Below are positions 46,700 through 55,436 of a stretch of DNA of 64,000 nucleotides, in pieces. The translations under genes and the position numbers were made by a program. Location: positions 62,001 to 126,000 of the forward strand of contig NZ_JNXT01000019.1 in the NCBI RefSeq assembly GCF_000716675.1, written 5' to 3'. The stretch is from Streptomyces alboflavus (GTDB taxonomy: Bacteria; Actinomycetota; Actinomycetes; Streptomycetales; Streptomycetaceae). Position 1 is the first letter of the stretch; each line of letters begins with the position of its first letter. The notes below the pieces were generated by a model that saw only the letters and a list, made by a program, of their open reading frames with translations, did not search any database and was not told the origin of the DNA.

Positions 46700-47899
46700 T
46701 CAGCGCACGAGCGGCATCGCCGACACCTCCGCCACCAGCCACGTCACCGGCCCGAACACCGCGAGCAGCGCCCCGGCCCGCAGTGCCGCGCACCCCCGGA
46801 GCAGCGCCGCGGGCGCCCCGAGCCGCAGCAGCGCCGCCGTCGTGTCGGCCCGGGCGTGCCGCGCCTCGATCGCGGCCGTGGCCAGGGTCAGGACGGCGCA
46901 GCCCGCGACGACCACGGCGCCGAGCGTGGTGAGCGGGCCGATGTCCGAGCCGCCGCCCGCCGTGTCGGCGTACAGGGTGCGGGCCGCGTACGCGCCCGAC
47001 GCCACCGCGCACACCACGCCGAGCGGCCGTCCGATCCGCCGCGCCTCCTGCTGGAGCACGCGCCCCGCGAGCAGCCGCAGCGCCCCGGGCCGCACGGCCT
47101 GGAGGATCCGCCCGCACAGATGGGTCAACGCGGGCCCGGCGAGGGCGAGGCCGAGGGCGGTGAGCCCCCATCCCGCGAGCGCGCCGACGGGGCTGCCCGC
47201 GAGCCCGCCGGGCAGGCGCGGGCCCGAGCCGTCGTCGGCGCTGCTCGCGTACGTCTCGGCGGCGAGCCCGGCGGCGAACAGCGCGACGCCCCAGGGCAGG
47301 CCGCCGGGCGCGGCGGCGGGGGGCGCCAGGGCGGACGGGTCGGTGTCGGGGGCGGGTTCGGCGTCGGGTGCCGCGTCGGATCCGGGCCGCGCCCGGCGCG
47401 GGCGCAGCGCGACGGCGCTGGCCACGGACGCGGCGAGCGGCGCGAGCGCGAGCAGGGTCAGGGCGGCGGCGAGCGGCAACGGCCGGTCGGCGGCGAGGAG
47501 TTCGGCCGCGGCGCCGTCGAACGGCAGGCCCGTCAGGTCGCCGCGCAGATGCAGGAAGAACAGCAGCGCGAGCATGGAGCCGAGCGTGCAGGCCACGGCC
47601 GTGGTCATGGCGGAGATGACCATGAGGCGGCCGGGCCCGAGCCCGATGGAGGCGAGGCCGGGGCGCGGCCTGGTGCCGGGGTCGGTGCGGGCCACGGCGA
47701 CGGCGAAGTAGACAGTGGCGGCGAGCGGGGCGGCGCACCAGGCGAGCCGGAGCAGGGCGCCGGTGGACCCGGCGTGACTCATCGCGTACCCGAGGGCGCA
47801 CAGGAGCAGGAAGCCGGTTCCGGCCGCCGCGGCGGCGACCAGGAGCCTGCGCAGCTGGACCAGGGGGTGGGAGCCGCGGGCTAGGCGGAGAGCGAGCAC
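46700..47899 (-). CDS. Polytopic membrane protein, likely ABC export permease
   Basis: A 399-residue protein with about eight to ten hydrophobic segments and an Ala/Pro/Asp linker near residue 190. No family motif is clear; a loose resemblance to FtsX/MacB-type permeases rests on pairing with the ATPase gene, which it overlaps by 19 bases. The start is GTG 47899 with GGAAGG upstream. With the adjacent ATPase it probably makes a two-gene exporter. Confidence 0.6.
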   Translation of the reverse strand: MLALRLARGSHPLVQLRRLLVAAAAAGTGFLLLCALGYAMSHAGSTGALLRLAWCAAPLAATVYFAVAVARTDPGTRPRPGLASIGLGPGRLMVISAMTTAVACTLGSMLALLFFLHLRGDLTGLPFDGAAAELLAADRPLPLAAALTLLALAPLAASVASAVALRPRRARPGSDAAPDAEPAPDTDPSALAPPAAAPGGLPWGVALFAAGLAAETYASSADDGSGPRLPGGLAGSPVGALAGWGLTALGLALAGPALTHLCGRILQAVRPGALRLLAGRVLQQEARRIGRPLGVVCAVASGAYAARTLYADTAGGGSDIGPLTTLGAVVVAGCAVLTLATAAIEARHARADTTAALLRLGAPAALLRGCAALRAGALLAVFGPVTWLVAEVSAMPLVR

Positions 47900-48708
47900 G
47901 CGGCCCGGCCTTCCGTGTCGGAGTCGGTGGGGGTGGCCGTGTCGGTGGGAGCGGCGGCGACGCGGGAACTCGCCGCTCCGGTGCGTCCGGCGGTTCTCGC
48001 CTCGTCGCCCGGCAGGTGCACCGTGTGCACGCGCCGCCCGTCGAGCAGCGTCACCGTGCGGTCGGCGAGGGACGCGACCTCGGCGTCATGGGTGGCGAGG
48101 ACGACGGTGATGCCGTGCGAGCGGGCCGCCGTCGTCAGGGTGCGCAGGACGTGTGCGCGGTCGGCGCGGTGCAGCGGCGCGGTGGGTTCGTCGGCGAAGA
48201 GCACGGACGGCGCGCAGGCCAGGGCGCGGGCCACACAGACGCGTTGGCGTTCCGCCTGGGTGAGGTCGTGCGGGCGTTTGCGGGCGCAGTCGCCGATGTC
48301 GAGGCGTTCCAGCCACTCGTGGGCGGCGGTGCGGGCGCCGCGCCGGGCGCCGCCGCGCAGCATCAGGCCGAGGGCGGCGTTCTCCCAGGCGTTGAGTTCG
48401 GGGACGAGCCGGGGCTCGGGGTCGATCCAGCCGAACTTGTCGCGGCGCAGCCGTTCGCGGGCGAGCGGGCCCATGGTGTGCACGGGCGCGGAGTTGAACC
48501 ACACCTCGCCCCGGTGGGCCAGGAGTTGCCCGGACAGGCAGCGCAGGAGCGTGGTCTTGCCGCTGCCGCGCGGGCCGCCGACGGCCAGGATCTCGCCCTC
48601 GCGGACACCGAGCGAGACGCCGGTGAGTGCGGGGGATCCGTTGAGTGTGACGTGCAGGGCGCGTGCCCACAGCACGTCGTTGTCCGGCGGGGCCACCATG
48701 GCGTACAC
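47881..48708 (-). CDS. ABC transporter ATPase with degenerate signature motif
   Basis: A 275-residue ATPase. GPRGSGKTTLLRCLSG (Lys51) and VLFADEPTAPLHRAD are intact, but the signature is LTQAERQRVCVARAL rather than LSGGQ, so the Ser and both Gly that contact ATP across the dimer are missing. The C-terminal 40 residues are Thr/Ala/Asp-rich. ATG 48708 and ATG 48699 are both possible. It resembles LolD/MacB-type exporters. Weak or asymmetric hydrolysis is an inference. Confidence 0.8.
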   Translation of the reverse strand: MYAMVAPPDNDVLWARALHVTLNGSPALTGVSLGVREGEILAVGGPRGSGKTTLLRCLSGQLLAHRGEVWFNSAPVHTMGPLARERLRRDKFGWIDPEPRLVPELNAWENAALGLMLRGGARRGARTAAHEWLERLDIGDCARKRPHDLTQAERQRVCVARALACAPSVLFADEPTAPLHRADRAHVLRTLTTAARSHGITVVLATHDAEVASLADRTVTLLDGRRVHTVHLPGDEARTAGRTGAASSRVAAAPTDTATPTDSDTEGRAACSLSA

Positions 48709-48812
48709 CTCGGTTCAGATCAGATTGCCTCCCCCGTACGGGGGAACGAAGGCTGGGCCGATCGGTCACTGGGCACGCTAAGGATTCGGCGCCGGGGGCC
48801 GGACAAGGACGC

Positions 48813-48855
48813 GGCCCGGGTGCGCCCATCTCACTCGGATGGGTGCACCCGGGCC
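48813..48855 (-). terminator. 17-bp hairpin terminator after the polyamine aminotransferase gene
   Basis: The arm 48813-48829 (GGCCCGGGTGCGCCCAT) pairs with 48839-48855 with a single G-T wobble and a nine-base loop, 45 bases beyond the aminotransferase stop. It also faces the promoter side of the ABC ATPase gene. Very stable. Confidence 0.85.
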
Positions 48856-48899
48856 GGTCACGGGGCGGGGCGTGGCGGACCCGAAAGGTCCGCGGCGGC

Positions 48900-50282
48900 T
48901 CAGATCTTGCTCCAGGCCTCCGTCAGGACCTGCCGCACGATGCCCTCGATCTCGTCGAACGTCGACTGGTCGGAGATCAGCGGCGGCGACAGCTGGATGA
49001 CCGGGTCACCGCGGTCGTCGGCGCGGCAGTACAGGCCGTACTCGAAGAGCTTCTTGGAGACGAAGCCGTAGAGCACGCGCTCCGACTCCTCGTCCGTGAA
49101 GGACTCCTTGGTGGCCTTGTCCTTGACCAGCTCGATGCCGTAGAAGAAGCCGTTGCCGCGGACGTCGCCGACGATCGGCAGGTCGTGCAGCTTCTGGAGG
49201 GTGCTCAGGAAGGCGCCCTCGTTGTCGAGCACGTGCTGGTTGAGGCCCTCGCGCTCGAACAGGTCGAGGTTGGCGAGGCCGACGGCTGCGGAGACCGGGT
49301 GGCCGCCGAAGGTGTAGCCGTGCAGGAAGGTGTTGTCGCCCTTGTAGAACGGCTCGGCGATGCGGTCCGAGACGATCGCGGCGCCGATCGGGGAGTAGCC
49401 CGAGGTCATGCCCTTGGCGCAGGTGATGATGTCGGGGACGTAGCCGAACTTGTCGCAGGCGAACATCGTGCCGAGGCGGCCGAAGGCGCAGATGACCTCG
49501 TCCGAGACGAGCAGCACGTCGTACTGGTCGCAGATCTCGCGGACCCGCTGGAAGTACCCGGGGGGCGGCGGGAAGCAGCCGCCCGCGTTCTGCACCGGCT
49601 CCAGGAAGACGGCGGCGACCGTCTCGGGGCCCTCGAACAGGATCTCCTGCTCGATCTGGTCGGCGGCCCAGCGGCCGAAGGCCTCGGGGTCGTCGCCGTG
49701 GATCGGGGCGCGGTAGATGTTGGTGTTCGGGACCTTGTGGGCGCCCGGGACCAGCGGCTCGAACGGAGCCTTCAGGGCGGGGAGTCCGGTGATGGACAGG
49801 GCGCCCTGCGGGGTGCCGTGGTAGGCGACCGCGCGCGAGATGACCTTGTACTTCGTGTGGTTGCCGGTGAGCTTGTGGTACTGCTTCGCCAGCTTCCACG
49901 CGGTCTCGACGGCCTCGCCGCCGCCGGTGGTGAAGAAGACCTTGTTCAGGTCGCCGGGGGCGTGGTGGGCGAGGCGCTCCGCCAGCTCGACGGCCTTGGG
50001 GTGGGCGTACGACCAGATGGGGAAGAAGGCGAGGTCGGCGGCCTGCTTGGCGGCGACCTCGGCCAGCTCGCGGCGGCCGTGTCCTGCCTGGACCACGAAC
50101 AGGCCGGCGAGGCCGTCGAGGTACTTCTTGCCCTTGTCGTCGTAGATGTAGGTCCCTTCGCCACGCACGATGGTGGGAACGGGCGCGTTCTCGTACGACG
50201 ACATGCGGGTGAAGTGCATCCACAGGTGGTCGTAGGCGGTCCGGCTGAGGTCCTTGGTGCTCACGGCTATCGGGTTCCCCAC
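48900..50282 (-). CDS. Class III aminotransferase, likely putrescine/polyamine:pyruvate aminotransferase
   Basis: A 460-residue fold-type I PLP enzyme. FFTTGGGEAVETAWKLAK, DEVICAFGRLGTMFAC and ITCAKGMTSGYSPIGA (PLP lysine about 290 from GTG 50282) are present; NTFLHGYTFGGHPVSAAVGLANLDLFE closely matches SpuC-type putrescine aminotransferases. GTG 50282 overlaps the regulator; GTG 50264 (MSTKDLSRTAYDHL) is an alternative. It lies in one operon with an Lrp regulator and opposite an aminobutyraldehyde-type dehydrogenase, which together would turn putrescine into GABA. Confidence 0.85.
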   Translation of the reverse strand: MGNPIAVSTKDLSRTAYDHLWMHFTRMSSYENAPVPTIVRGEGTYIYDDKGKKYLDGLAGLFVVQAGHGRRELAEVAAKQAADLAFFPIWSYAHPKAVELAERLAHHAPGDLNKVFFTTGGGEAVETAWKLAKQYHKLTGNHTKYKVISRAVAYHGTPQGALSITGLPALKAPFEPLVPGAHKVPNTNIYRAPIHGDDPEAFGRWAADQIEQEILFEGPETVAAVFLEPVQNAGGCFPPPPGYFQRVREICDQYDVLLVSDEVICAFGRLGTMFACDKFGYVPDIITCAKGMTSGYSPIGAAIVSDRIAEPFYKGDNTFLHGYTFGGHPVSAAVGLANLDLFEREGLNQHVLDNEGAFLSTLQKLHDLPIVGDVRGNGFFYGIELVKDKATKESFTDEESERVLYGFVSKKLFEYGLYCRADDRGDPVIQLSPPLISDQSTFDEIEGIVRQVLTEAWSKI

Positions 50283-50776
50283 ATGTAGGTCTGCTTCTTG
50301 AGCTTGAGGTAGACGAAGCTCTCGGTGGAGCGCACGCCGGGGAGCGCGCGGATCCGCTTGTTGATGACTTCGAGCAGGTGGTCGTCGTCCTCGCAGACGA
50401 TCTCGACCAGGAGGTCGTGCGAGCCCGCGGTCATCACCACGTACTCCGCCTCCGGCATGGCGGCCAGGGCGTCCGCGACCGGGTCCACGTCGCCCTCGAC
50501 GTCGATCCCGACCATCGCTTGGCGCCGGAAGCCCACGGTGAGCGGGTCCGTCACGGCCACGATCTGCATCACACCCTGGTCGAGCAACTTCTGCACCCGC
50601 TGGCGCACGGCCGCCTCGGAGAGGCCGACGGCCTTGCCGATGGCGGCGTACGGACGGCGGCCGTCCTCCTGGAGCTGCTCGATGATCGCCAGGGAGACGG
50701 CGTCGATCGACGGGCCGCCGCCACCGCGGGAGCTGCTGGGGTCTGCGCTTCGACTTGCCACGACTTCACTGTGCAC
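50267..50776 (-). CDS. Lrp/AsnC-family regulator of polyamine use
   Basis: About 169 residues from GTG 50776; GTG 50761 is an alternative, and TTG 50797 is also open. The AsnC HTH is LAIIEQLQEDGRRPYAAIGKAVGLSEAAVRQRVQKL; the RAM ligand domain follows with VMTAGSHDLLVEIVCEDDDHLL. It overlaps the aminotransferase start by 16 bases and is divergent from the dehydrogenase. This arrangement matches the S. coelicolor polyamine regulator EpuRI region as I recall it, suggesting control of both genes by polyamines. Confidence 0.85.
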   Translation of the reverse strand: MHSEVVASRSADPSSSRGGGGPSIDAVSLAIIEQLQEDGRRPYAAIGKAVGLSEAAVRQRVQKLLDQGVMQIVAVTDPLTVGFRRQAMVGIDVEGDVDPVADALAAMPEAEYVVMTAGSHDLLVEIVCEDDDHLLEVINKRIRALPGVRSTESFVYLKLKKQTYMWGTR

Positions 50777-50816
50777 GACGTCTCGTCTGTTCCGCAAGCC
50801 CGGAGCGATGAAATTC

Positions 50817-50898
50817 GTTGTCCGACAACTCCATGGACACGGATTTCGCAGATATGGGCGGCTGGGTATGTTGAAAGCGTCGGTACAACGACTAGGGT
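50817..50898 (+). promoter_or_regulatory. Promoter and candidate Lrp operator ahead of the aldehyde dehydrogenase
   Basis: TTGAAA (50871-50876), 16 bases, TAGGGT (50893-50898) forms the best sigma-70-type promoter I found in the window. Upstream, GTTGTCCGACAAC (50817-50829) is a perfect palindrome with a one-base centre, set between GAAATTCG and CGGATTTC arms. It lies between the divergent genes and is well placed for the Lrp protein to act on both. Confidence 0.6.
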
Positions 50899-50932
50899 GG
50901 GTGTCTCATCCACTGGACAGGAGGGCTTGGCA

Positions 50933-52372
50933 GTGACCACCGAGCTGCGCCGTCTGCGCAACTACATCAACGGCGAATTCCGGGACGCGGCCGACGGGCG
51001 GACCACCGAGGTGATCAACCCGGCGACCGGCGAGGCGTATGCGGTGGCCCCGCTGTCGGGCCAGGCCGACGTCGACGCCGCCATGAAGGCCGCCGCCGAC
51101 GCGTTCCCGGCCTGGCGCGACCTGGTGCCCGCCGAGCGCCAGAAGGCCCTGCTGAAGATCGCCGACGCGTTCGAGGAGCGCGCCGAGGAGCTGATCGCGG
51201 CCGAGGTGGAGAACACGGGCAAGCCGATCGGACTCACGCGGTCCGAGGAGATCCCGCCCATGGTCGACCAGATCCGCTTCTTCGCGGGCGCGGCCCGGAT
51301 GCTCGAAGGGCGCGCCGCCGGCGAGTACATGGAGGGTCTGACCTCCATCATCCGCCGCGAGCCCATCGGCGTCTGCGCGCAGGTCGCGCCGTGGAACTAC
51401 CCCATGATGATGGGCGTGTGGAAGTTCGCCCCGGCGCTCGCCGCGGGCAACACCGTCGTCCTCAAGCCGTCCGACACGACCCCCGCGTCGACGGTCCTGA
51501 TGGCCGAGATCATCGGCTCGATCGTGCCGCCCGGCGTCTTCAACGTCATCTGCGGCGACCGTGACACCGGCCGCGCGATGGTCGAGCACCGGACCCCCGC
51601 CATGGCCTCCATCACCGGCTCCGTGCGCGCCGGCATGCAGGTCGCCGAGTCCGCCTCCAAGGACCTCAAGCGGGTCCACCTGGAGCTCGGCGGCAAGGCG
51701 CCCGTCGTGGTCTTCGAGGACACCGACATCGCCAAGGCCGTCGAGGACATCTCGGTCGCGGGCTTCTTCAACGCGGGCCAGGACTGTACGGCCGCCACGC
51801 GTGTGCTCGTCCACGAGTCCATCCACGACGAGTTCGTGACCGCCCTCGCCAAGGCCGCCGCCGACACCAAGACCGGCCAGCCGGACGACGAGGACGTGCT
51901 CTACGGCCCCCTCAACAACGCCAACCAGCTGAAGCAGGTCACCGGCTTCATCGACCGGCTGCCCGCGCACGCCAAGGTCGAGGCGGGCGGCCAGCGGGTC
52001 GGCGAGAAGGGCTACTTCTTCGCGCCGACCGTCGTCTCCGGCCTCAAGCAGGACGACGAGATCATCCAGAACGAGGTCTTCGGCCCCGTCATCACCGTCC
52101 AGTCCTTCACGGACGAGGCCCAGGCCATCAGTTACGCGAACGGAGTCGACTACGCCCTCGCCTCCTCGGTGTGGACCAAGGACCACGCCCGCGCGATGCG
52201 CCTGTCCAAGGCCCTCGACTTCGGCTGCGTGTGGATCAACACCCACATCCCGCTGGTCGCGGAGATGCCGCACGGCGGCTTCAAGAAGTCCGGCTACGGC
52301 AAGGACCTCTCGGCGTACGGCTTCGACGACTACACGCGCATCAAGCACGTGATGACGTCCATCGAGGGTTAA
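50933..52372 (+). CDS. Gamma-aminobutyraldehyde-type NAD(P)+-dependent aldehyde dehydrogenase
   Basis: A 479-residue aldehyde dehydrogenase from GTG 50933 (ACAGGAGGG upstream). Catalytic Cys285 lies in FFNAGQDCTAATR and Glu251 in HLELGGKAP; the cofactor-binding APWNYPMMMGVWKFAPALAAG and SITGSVRAG are present. Pairing with the aminotransferase argues for oxidation of 4-aminobutanal or a glutamylated/polyamine aldehyde to GABA or its kin. A perfect 19-bp terminator follows. Confidence 0.9.
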   Translation: MTTELRRLRNYINGEFRDAADGRTTEVINPATGEAYAVAPLSGQADVDAAMKAAADAFPAWRDLVPAERQKALLKIADAFEERAEELIAAEVENTGKPIGLTRSEEIPPMVDQIRFFAGAARMLEGRAAGEYMEGLTSIIRREPIGVCAQVAPWNYPMMMGVWKFAPALAAGNTVVLKPSDTTPASTVLMAEIIGSIVPPGVFNVICGDRDTGRAMVEHRTPAMASITGSVRAGMQVAESASKDLKRVHLELGGKAPVVVFEDTDIAKAVEDISVAGFFNAGQDCTAATRVLVHESIHDEFVTALAKAAADTKTGQPDDEDVLYGPLNNANQLKQVTGFIDRLPAHAKVEAGGQRVGEKGYFFAPTVVSGLKQDDEIIQNEVFGPVITVQSFTDEAQAISYANGVDYALASSVWTKDHARAMRLSKALDFGCVWINTHIPLVAEMPHGGFKKSGYGKDLSAYGFDDYTRIKHVMTSIEG

Positions 52373-52385
52373 TTCGGGTGCCTTC

Positions 52386-52429
52386 GGGAGCCGCCCCCGC
52401 GTACCGTTGCGTACGCGGGGGCGGCTCCC
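52386..52429 (+). terminator. Perfect 19-bp hairpin terminator after the aldehyde dehydrogenase
   Basis: 52386-52404 (GGGAGCCGCCCCCGCGTAC) and 52411-52429 are exact reverse complements with a six-base loop, followed by GTTGTGTGCTTCCTTCTCCCTTTCTT, unusually T/C-rich. The clearest intrinsic terminator in the window. Confidence 0.95.
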
Positions 52430-52524
52430 GTTGTGTGCTTCCTTCTCCCTTTCTTCTGCAAAAAGATCCGTAGCGCACACACTCTCCGCCCCCGCTTCTG
52501 CTTGTACTACGGGGGTGTGACCTG

Positions 52525-55338
52525 ATGACGACGACCGACGACCTCGCCGCGCTGCTGCTGCGCCGCCGGCAGAGTGTGTACGTGCCTTCCGGCGCCGGAA
52601 GGTCCGCGGTGACCGAGGCCGCCGTGGTCGTCCTCGAAGCCGAACTCGCCGACCGCGGACATCTGTTGACCGCCCCGCTGCGGCGCGCTCTCACGGATCT
52701 GTCCGCCGCCGAACTCGCCGTGACCGGCATGCGGCTGCTCGCGGACGTCGACGCCCAGATGGGCTCCGACCGCCACCACGCCCCGCTGTTCGCGCGGTTC
52801 CCCGAGGAGATCCCCTACCAGCACGCGTACGACCGCTACACCAGCCTCGTCGTCGCCCACCTCGCCGCCCAGCCGCACCAGCCCTGCATGAACTGCGCGG
52901 GCACCAAGGCGCGGGTGCGCGCCCTCGCGCCCTGCGCGCATCTGGTGTGCGACAACTGCCACGGCGTGGCCCAGGACTGGGGCTGCTGCGACGACTGCTG
53001 CGTCTGGTACGCCTGCCCGATCTGCGAGAAGCGCTACGAGACCGACGGACCCACCGACCCCTGGATCGACACCGGGGACACCCCCGCGGGCGACGGCGGC
53101 GACATCCTGCGCGCCCTGCGCCTGGGCGCGCCCGGCGACGAGACGGCGGAGCTCGCCGCGCTGCTCGCCCGCCGGACTCCGCTGAACCCGCAGGACCACG
53201 ACGACCTGGTGCTGCTGCTTGCGCGGGCCCACACGGGCGGGGTCCATGCGGGCGGGGTCCGCGCGGATGGGGTCCGCGCGGCCGGCGGGGCGAGCGGTGA
53301 CCTCGGCTGGCTGCCGGACGAGATACCCCTGCGGGAGAGCAAGGCCCTCGCCCTCGCGCCGCTCCTGGACGACCCGGCCACGCGGCCGCTCGTCGCCCGG
53401 TACGCGAACACGGCCACCGACGTGCTGCGCCTGCTCGTGGTCCGCTCCGGCGGCGACCCCGACCTGCTCGAACTGCCGCGCCTGCGGCGGGTGTCCCGCC
53501 CGCTGCGGCGCGAACTGCTCGCCCTGCTCGACACGTTCGGGCTCGACAGCCTCTGTGAGGACTTCGCCCGGTACCCCGGCGCCTGGAAGCGCGTCGGTGA
53601 GGTCCTGCATCCCTTCGAGGGGGGCGCGCGGGCCGGACGGCACCCCCGTGCCGCGCTCGCCTTCGCCGTCCTGCGCGGCACCCGGCTCGACGACCCCGCG
53701 CTCACCGAGGTGCTGCTCGCCGAGGCCGCCCGGCACGACGGCATACGTCTGGACGGGGATCGGCTGCGCCACGTCGGCTGGCAGGGGCGCGTCGAGGCGG
53801 CCCTCGCCCGCTGGGACACCACGGCCGCCACCGCGCTGCTGCGCGGTCGGCCCGGTGAACTCCTCCGTCGGCTCGACGTGTTGCTGGCACGGTCGGGCGA
53901 GACGACGCTGCCCGAGGAGGTCGGCGACGCGCTGGCGCACGCTCTGCCGCGGGCCGGTGTGGGGCCGCTGCTCGGGGCGTACGGGCGGATGAAGGTGCGC
54001 GCGGAGCCCGGGGGGCGGCGAGTGTTCTTTCCGCGCGGGCGCGTGACCAAGGGGTACGCCGTCGACGATCACCGGCCGCCGCTGCCCGCCCGGGTGGCGG
54101 CGCGGGCCGCGGAGCTCATCGAGGCGGAGGCGGTGCGGCGGCTCGCGGCGGGTGGCCCTGCCGGGGGCTTCCCCAGTCCCGCCCCTTCCCGTGACCAGGG
54201 GCTGCCGCCCCTGGACCCTGCTGATCGCCGCTCCGCGGCTCGTCCTCGAACGCCGGACGGGCTGAAATCGTCCGGCACCGGCAAGGGGCCGGTGCGTTCG
54301 GACGAGCCGTACGACATCGCCGTGCTCGACGCCGCCCTCGTCGATCTGCCCGTGCCGTTCGCCGAGCGCGCCTCCGCGGTGTCGCTCGTGTCCGTGCCGC
54401 GCGGCAGCTCGCTGCCCATGCCCGCGGCCGGTGAGCGGGTGCGGCTGTTTCTGCACTGGCAGCAGCCCAAGGGTGTGCGGGTCGACCTCGACCTGTCCGT
54501 GGCGCTGTTCGACGACGCCTGGCGGTTCGTCGGGCTGTGCGACTACACGCAGCTGGAGTACGCGGGTGGTGCCGCGGTGCACTCGGGGGACCTGACGTCG
54601 GCGCCCGCGCCGCACGGCGCCACCGAGTACCTGGACCTGGACCTGCCGCGGCTCACCAAGGCCGGGGTGCGGTTCGTCGTGCCCGCCGTCCTGTCGTACA
54701 ACAACGTGCCCTTCGACGAACTCCCGGACGCCTTCGCCGGGTTCATGGCCGTCGACCCGGCGCGGCAGGAGCGCGTCCGCTACGACCCGCGCACCGTGCG
54801 ACAGCGGTTCGACCTCGCGGGCGAGGCGGCGCTGCGCGTCCCGATGATCGTCGACCTGCGCTCGCGCCGAGCCTGGTGGGCCGACCTCACGCTGGCCACG
54901 GGCGACGGCAACCACAGCGTCTGGCGGCACCGCGCGGCGCTCGCCCGCGCCGGGCACGACCTGGTCGACACGTTCGAGGCCGGAGGCCGGGCCACGCTGT
55001 GGGACCTGGCCTGCTGGACGGCGGCGGCCCGCACCGACGGCGACGTCCTGGTGCGCGGACGCGGCCATGTCCTGTGGGGCTACCGCCGGGAGGAGGACGA
55101 GCCGCGCGCCGACTTCGCGGTGCGCGTCCGGGACGCGTGGGAGCCCGATGTGCTCTGCGCGGAGCCGGAGTTGGCGGGCAGTCGCGCGCTGGTCGCCCTC
55201 GTGCACGGCGACCTGGCCGGGGCGGAGCGAGCGGCGTCCGGCACGGCGTACCGGCTCTTCCCCGGGCCGCTCGACGAGGCGCCCCTGACCCGGGTGACGG
55301 CGTCGGACCTGGCGGGGTGGCTCGCCCCGGGCCGCTGA
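52525..55338 (+). CDS. MXAN_6230/SCO0854-type RING-like zinc-finger protein with TerD-like domain
   Basis: A 937-residue cytosolic protein. Residues about 121-170 hold a dense run of cysteine pairs (CMNCAG, CAHLVCDNCH, CCDDCC, CPICEK), a RING/zinc-ribbon-like double zinc site. The central part is helical, with a GGVRA-type 5-residue repeat at about 53226-53285. Residues about 600-740 resemble TerD stress proteins (VRVDLDLSVALFDDAWRFVG, AVHSGDLTSAPAPHGATEYL, NNVPFDELPDAFAGF) and a further domain follows. I recognise the MXAN_6230/SCO0854 family name; its role is unknown, possibly tellurite/stress-related with Ter proteins. A REP-like stem-loop array lies in frame at about residues 557-590. Confidence 0.75.
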   Translation: MTTTDDLAALLLRRRQSVYVPSGAGRSAVTEAAVVVLEAELADRGHLLTAPLRRALTDLSAAELAVTGMRLLADVDAQMGSDRHHAPLFARFPEEIPYQHAYDRYTSLVVAHLAAQPHQPCMNCAGTKARVRALAPCAHLVCDNCHGVAQDWGCCDDCCVWYACPICEKRYETDGPTDPWIDTGDTPAGDGGDILRALRLGAPGDETAELAALLARRTPLNPQDHDDLVLLLARAHTGGVHAGGVRADGVRAAGGASGDLGWLPDEIPLRESKALALAPLLDDPATRPLVARYANTATDVLRLLVVRSGGDPDLLELPRLRRVSRPLRRELLALLDTFGLDSLCEDFARYPGAWKRVGEVLHPFEGGARAGRHPRAALAFAVLRGTRLDDPALTEVLLAEAARHDGIRLDGDRLRHVGWQGRVEAALARWDTTAATALLRGRPGELLRRLDVLLARSGETTLPEEVGDALAHALPRAGVGPLLGAYGRMKVRAEPGGRRVFFPRGRVTKGYAVDDHRPPLPARVAARAAELIEAEAVRRLAAGGPAGGFPSPAPSRDQGLPPLDPADRRSAARPRTPDGLKSSGTGKGPVRSDEPYDIAVLDAALVDLPVPFAERASAVSLVSVPRGSSLPMPAAGERVRLFLHWQQPKGVRVDLDLSVALFDDAWRFVGLCDYTQLEYAGGAAVHSGDLTSAPAPHGATEYLDLDLPRLTKAGVRFVVPAVLSYNNVPFDELPDAFAGFMAVDPARQERVRYDPRTVRQRFDLAGEAALRVPMIVDLRSRRAWWADLTLATGDGNHSVWRHRAALARAGHDLVDTFEAGGRATLWDLACWTAAARTDGDVLVRGRGHVLWGYRREEDEPRADFAVRVRDAWEPDVLCAEPELAGSRALVALVHGDLAGAERAASGTAYRLFPGPLDEAPLTRVTASDLAGWLAPGR
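54194..54294 (+). repeat. REP-like array of four stem-loops embedded in a reading frame
   Basis: Four consecutive perfect hairpins: CCAGGGGC/GCCCCTGG (54194-54213), GCCGC/GCGGC (54226-54238), CCGGACG/CGTCCGG (54252-54274) and GCACCGG/CCGGTGC (54274-54294). The stretch with TCGAACGCCGGACGGGCTGAAA resembles dispersed intergenic palindromic repeats I know from Streptomyces genomes. Here it is translated, giving a linker rich in Pro, Arg and Ser just before the TerD-like region. It is in frame and open. Confidence 0.7.
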
Positions 55339-55346
55339 CGGACCCC

Positions 55347-55375
55347 GCGCGGCCCGACAGCCTGTCGGGCCGCGC
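55347..55375 (+). terminator. 14-bp palindrome terminator after the zinc-finger/TerD gene
   Basis: GCGCGGCCCGACAG (55347-55360) and its exact complement (55362-55375) flank a single centre base, nine bases after the stop codon. It would form a hairpin with a tight loop and separates this gene from the PotD-like gene. Confidence 0.85.
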
Positions 55376-55436
55376 CGCCCCCGCCCCGACGCACCGTCCA
55401 TTGCCCGGCCCCCGCGCGCCCGTGCATGCTGCCGAG

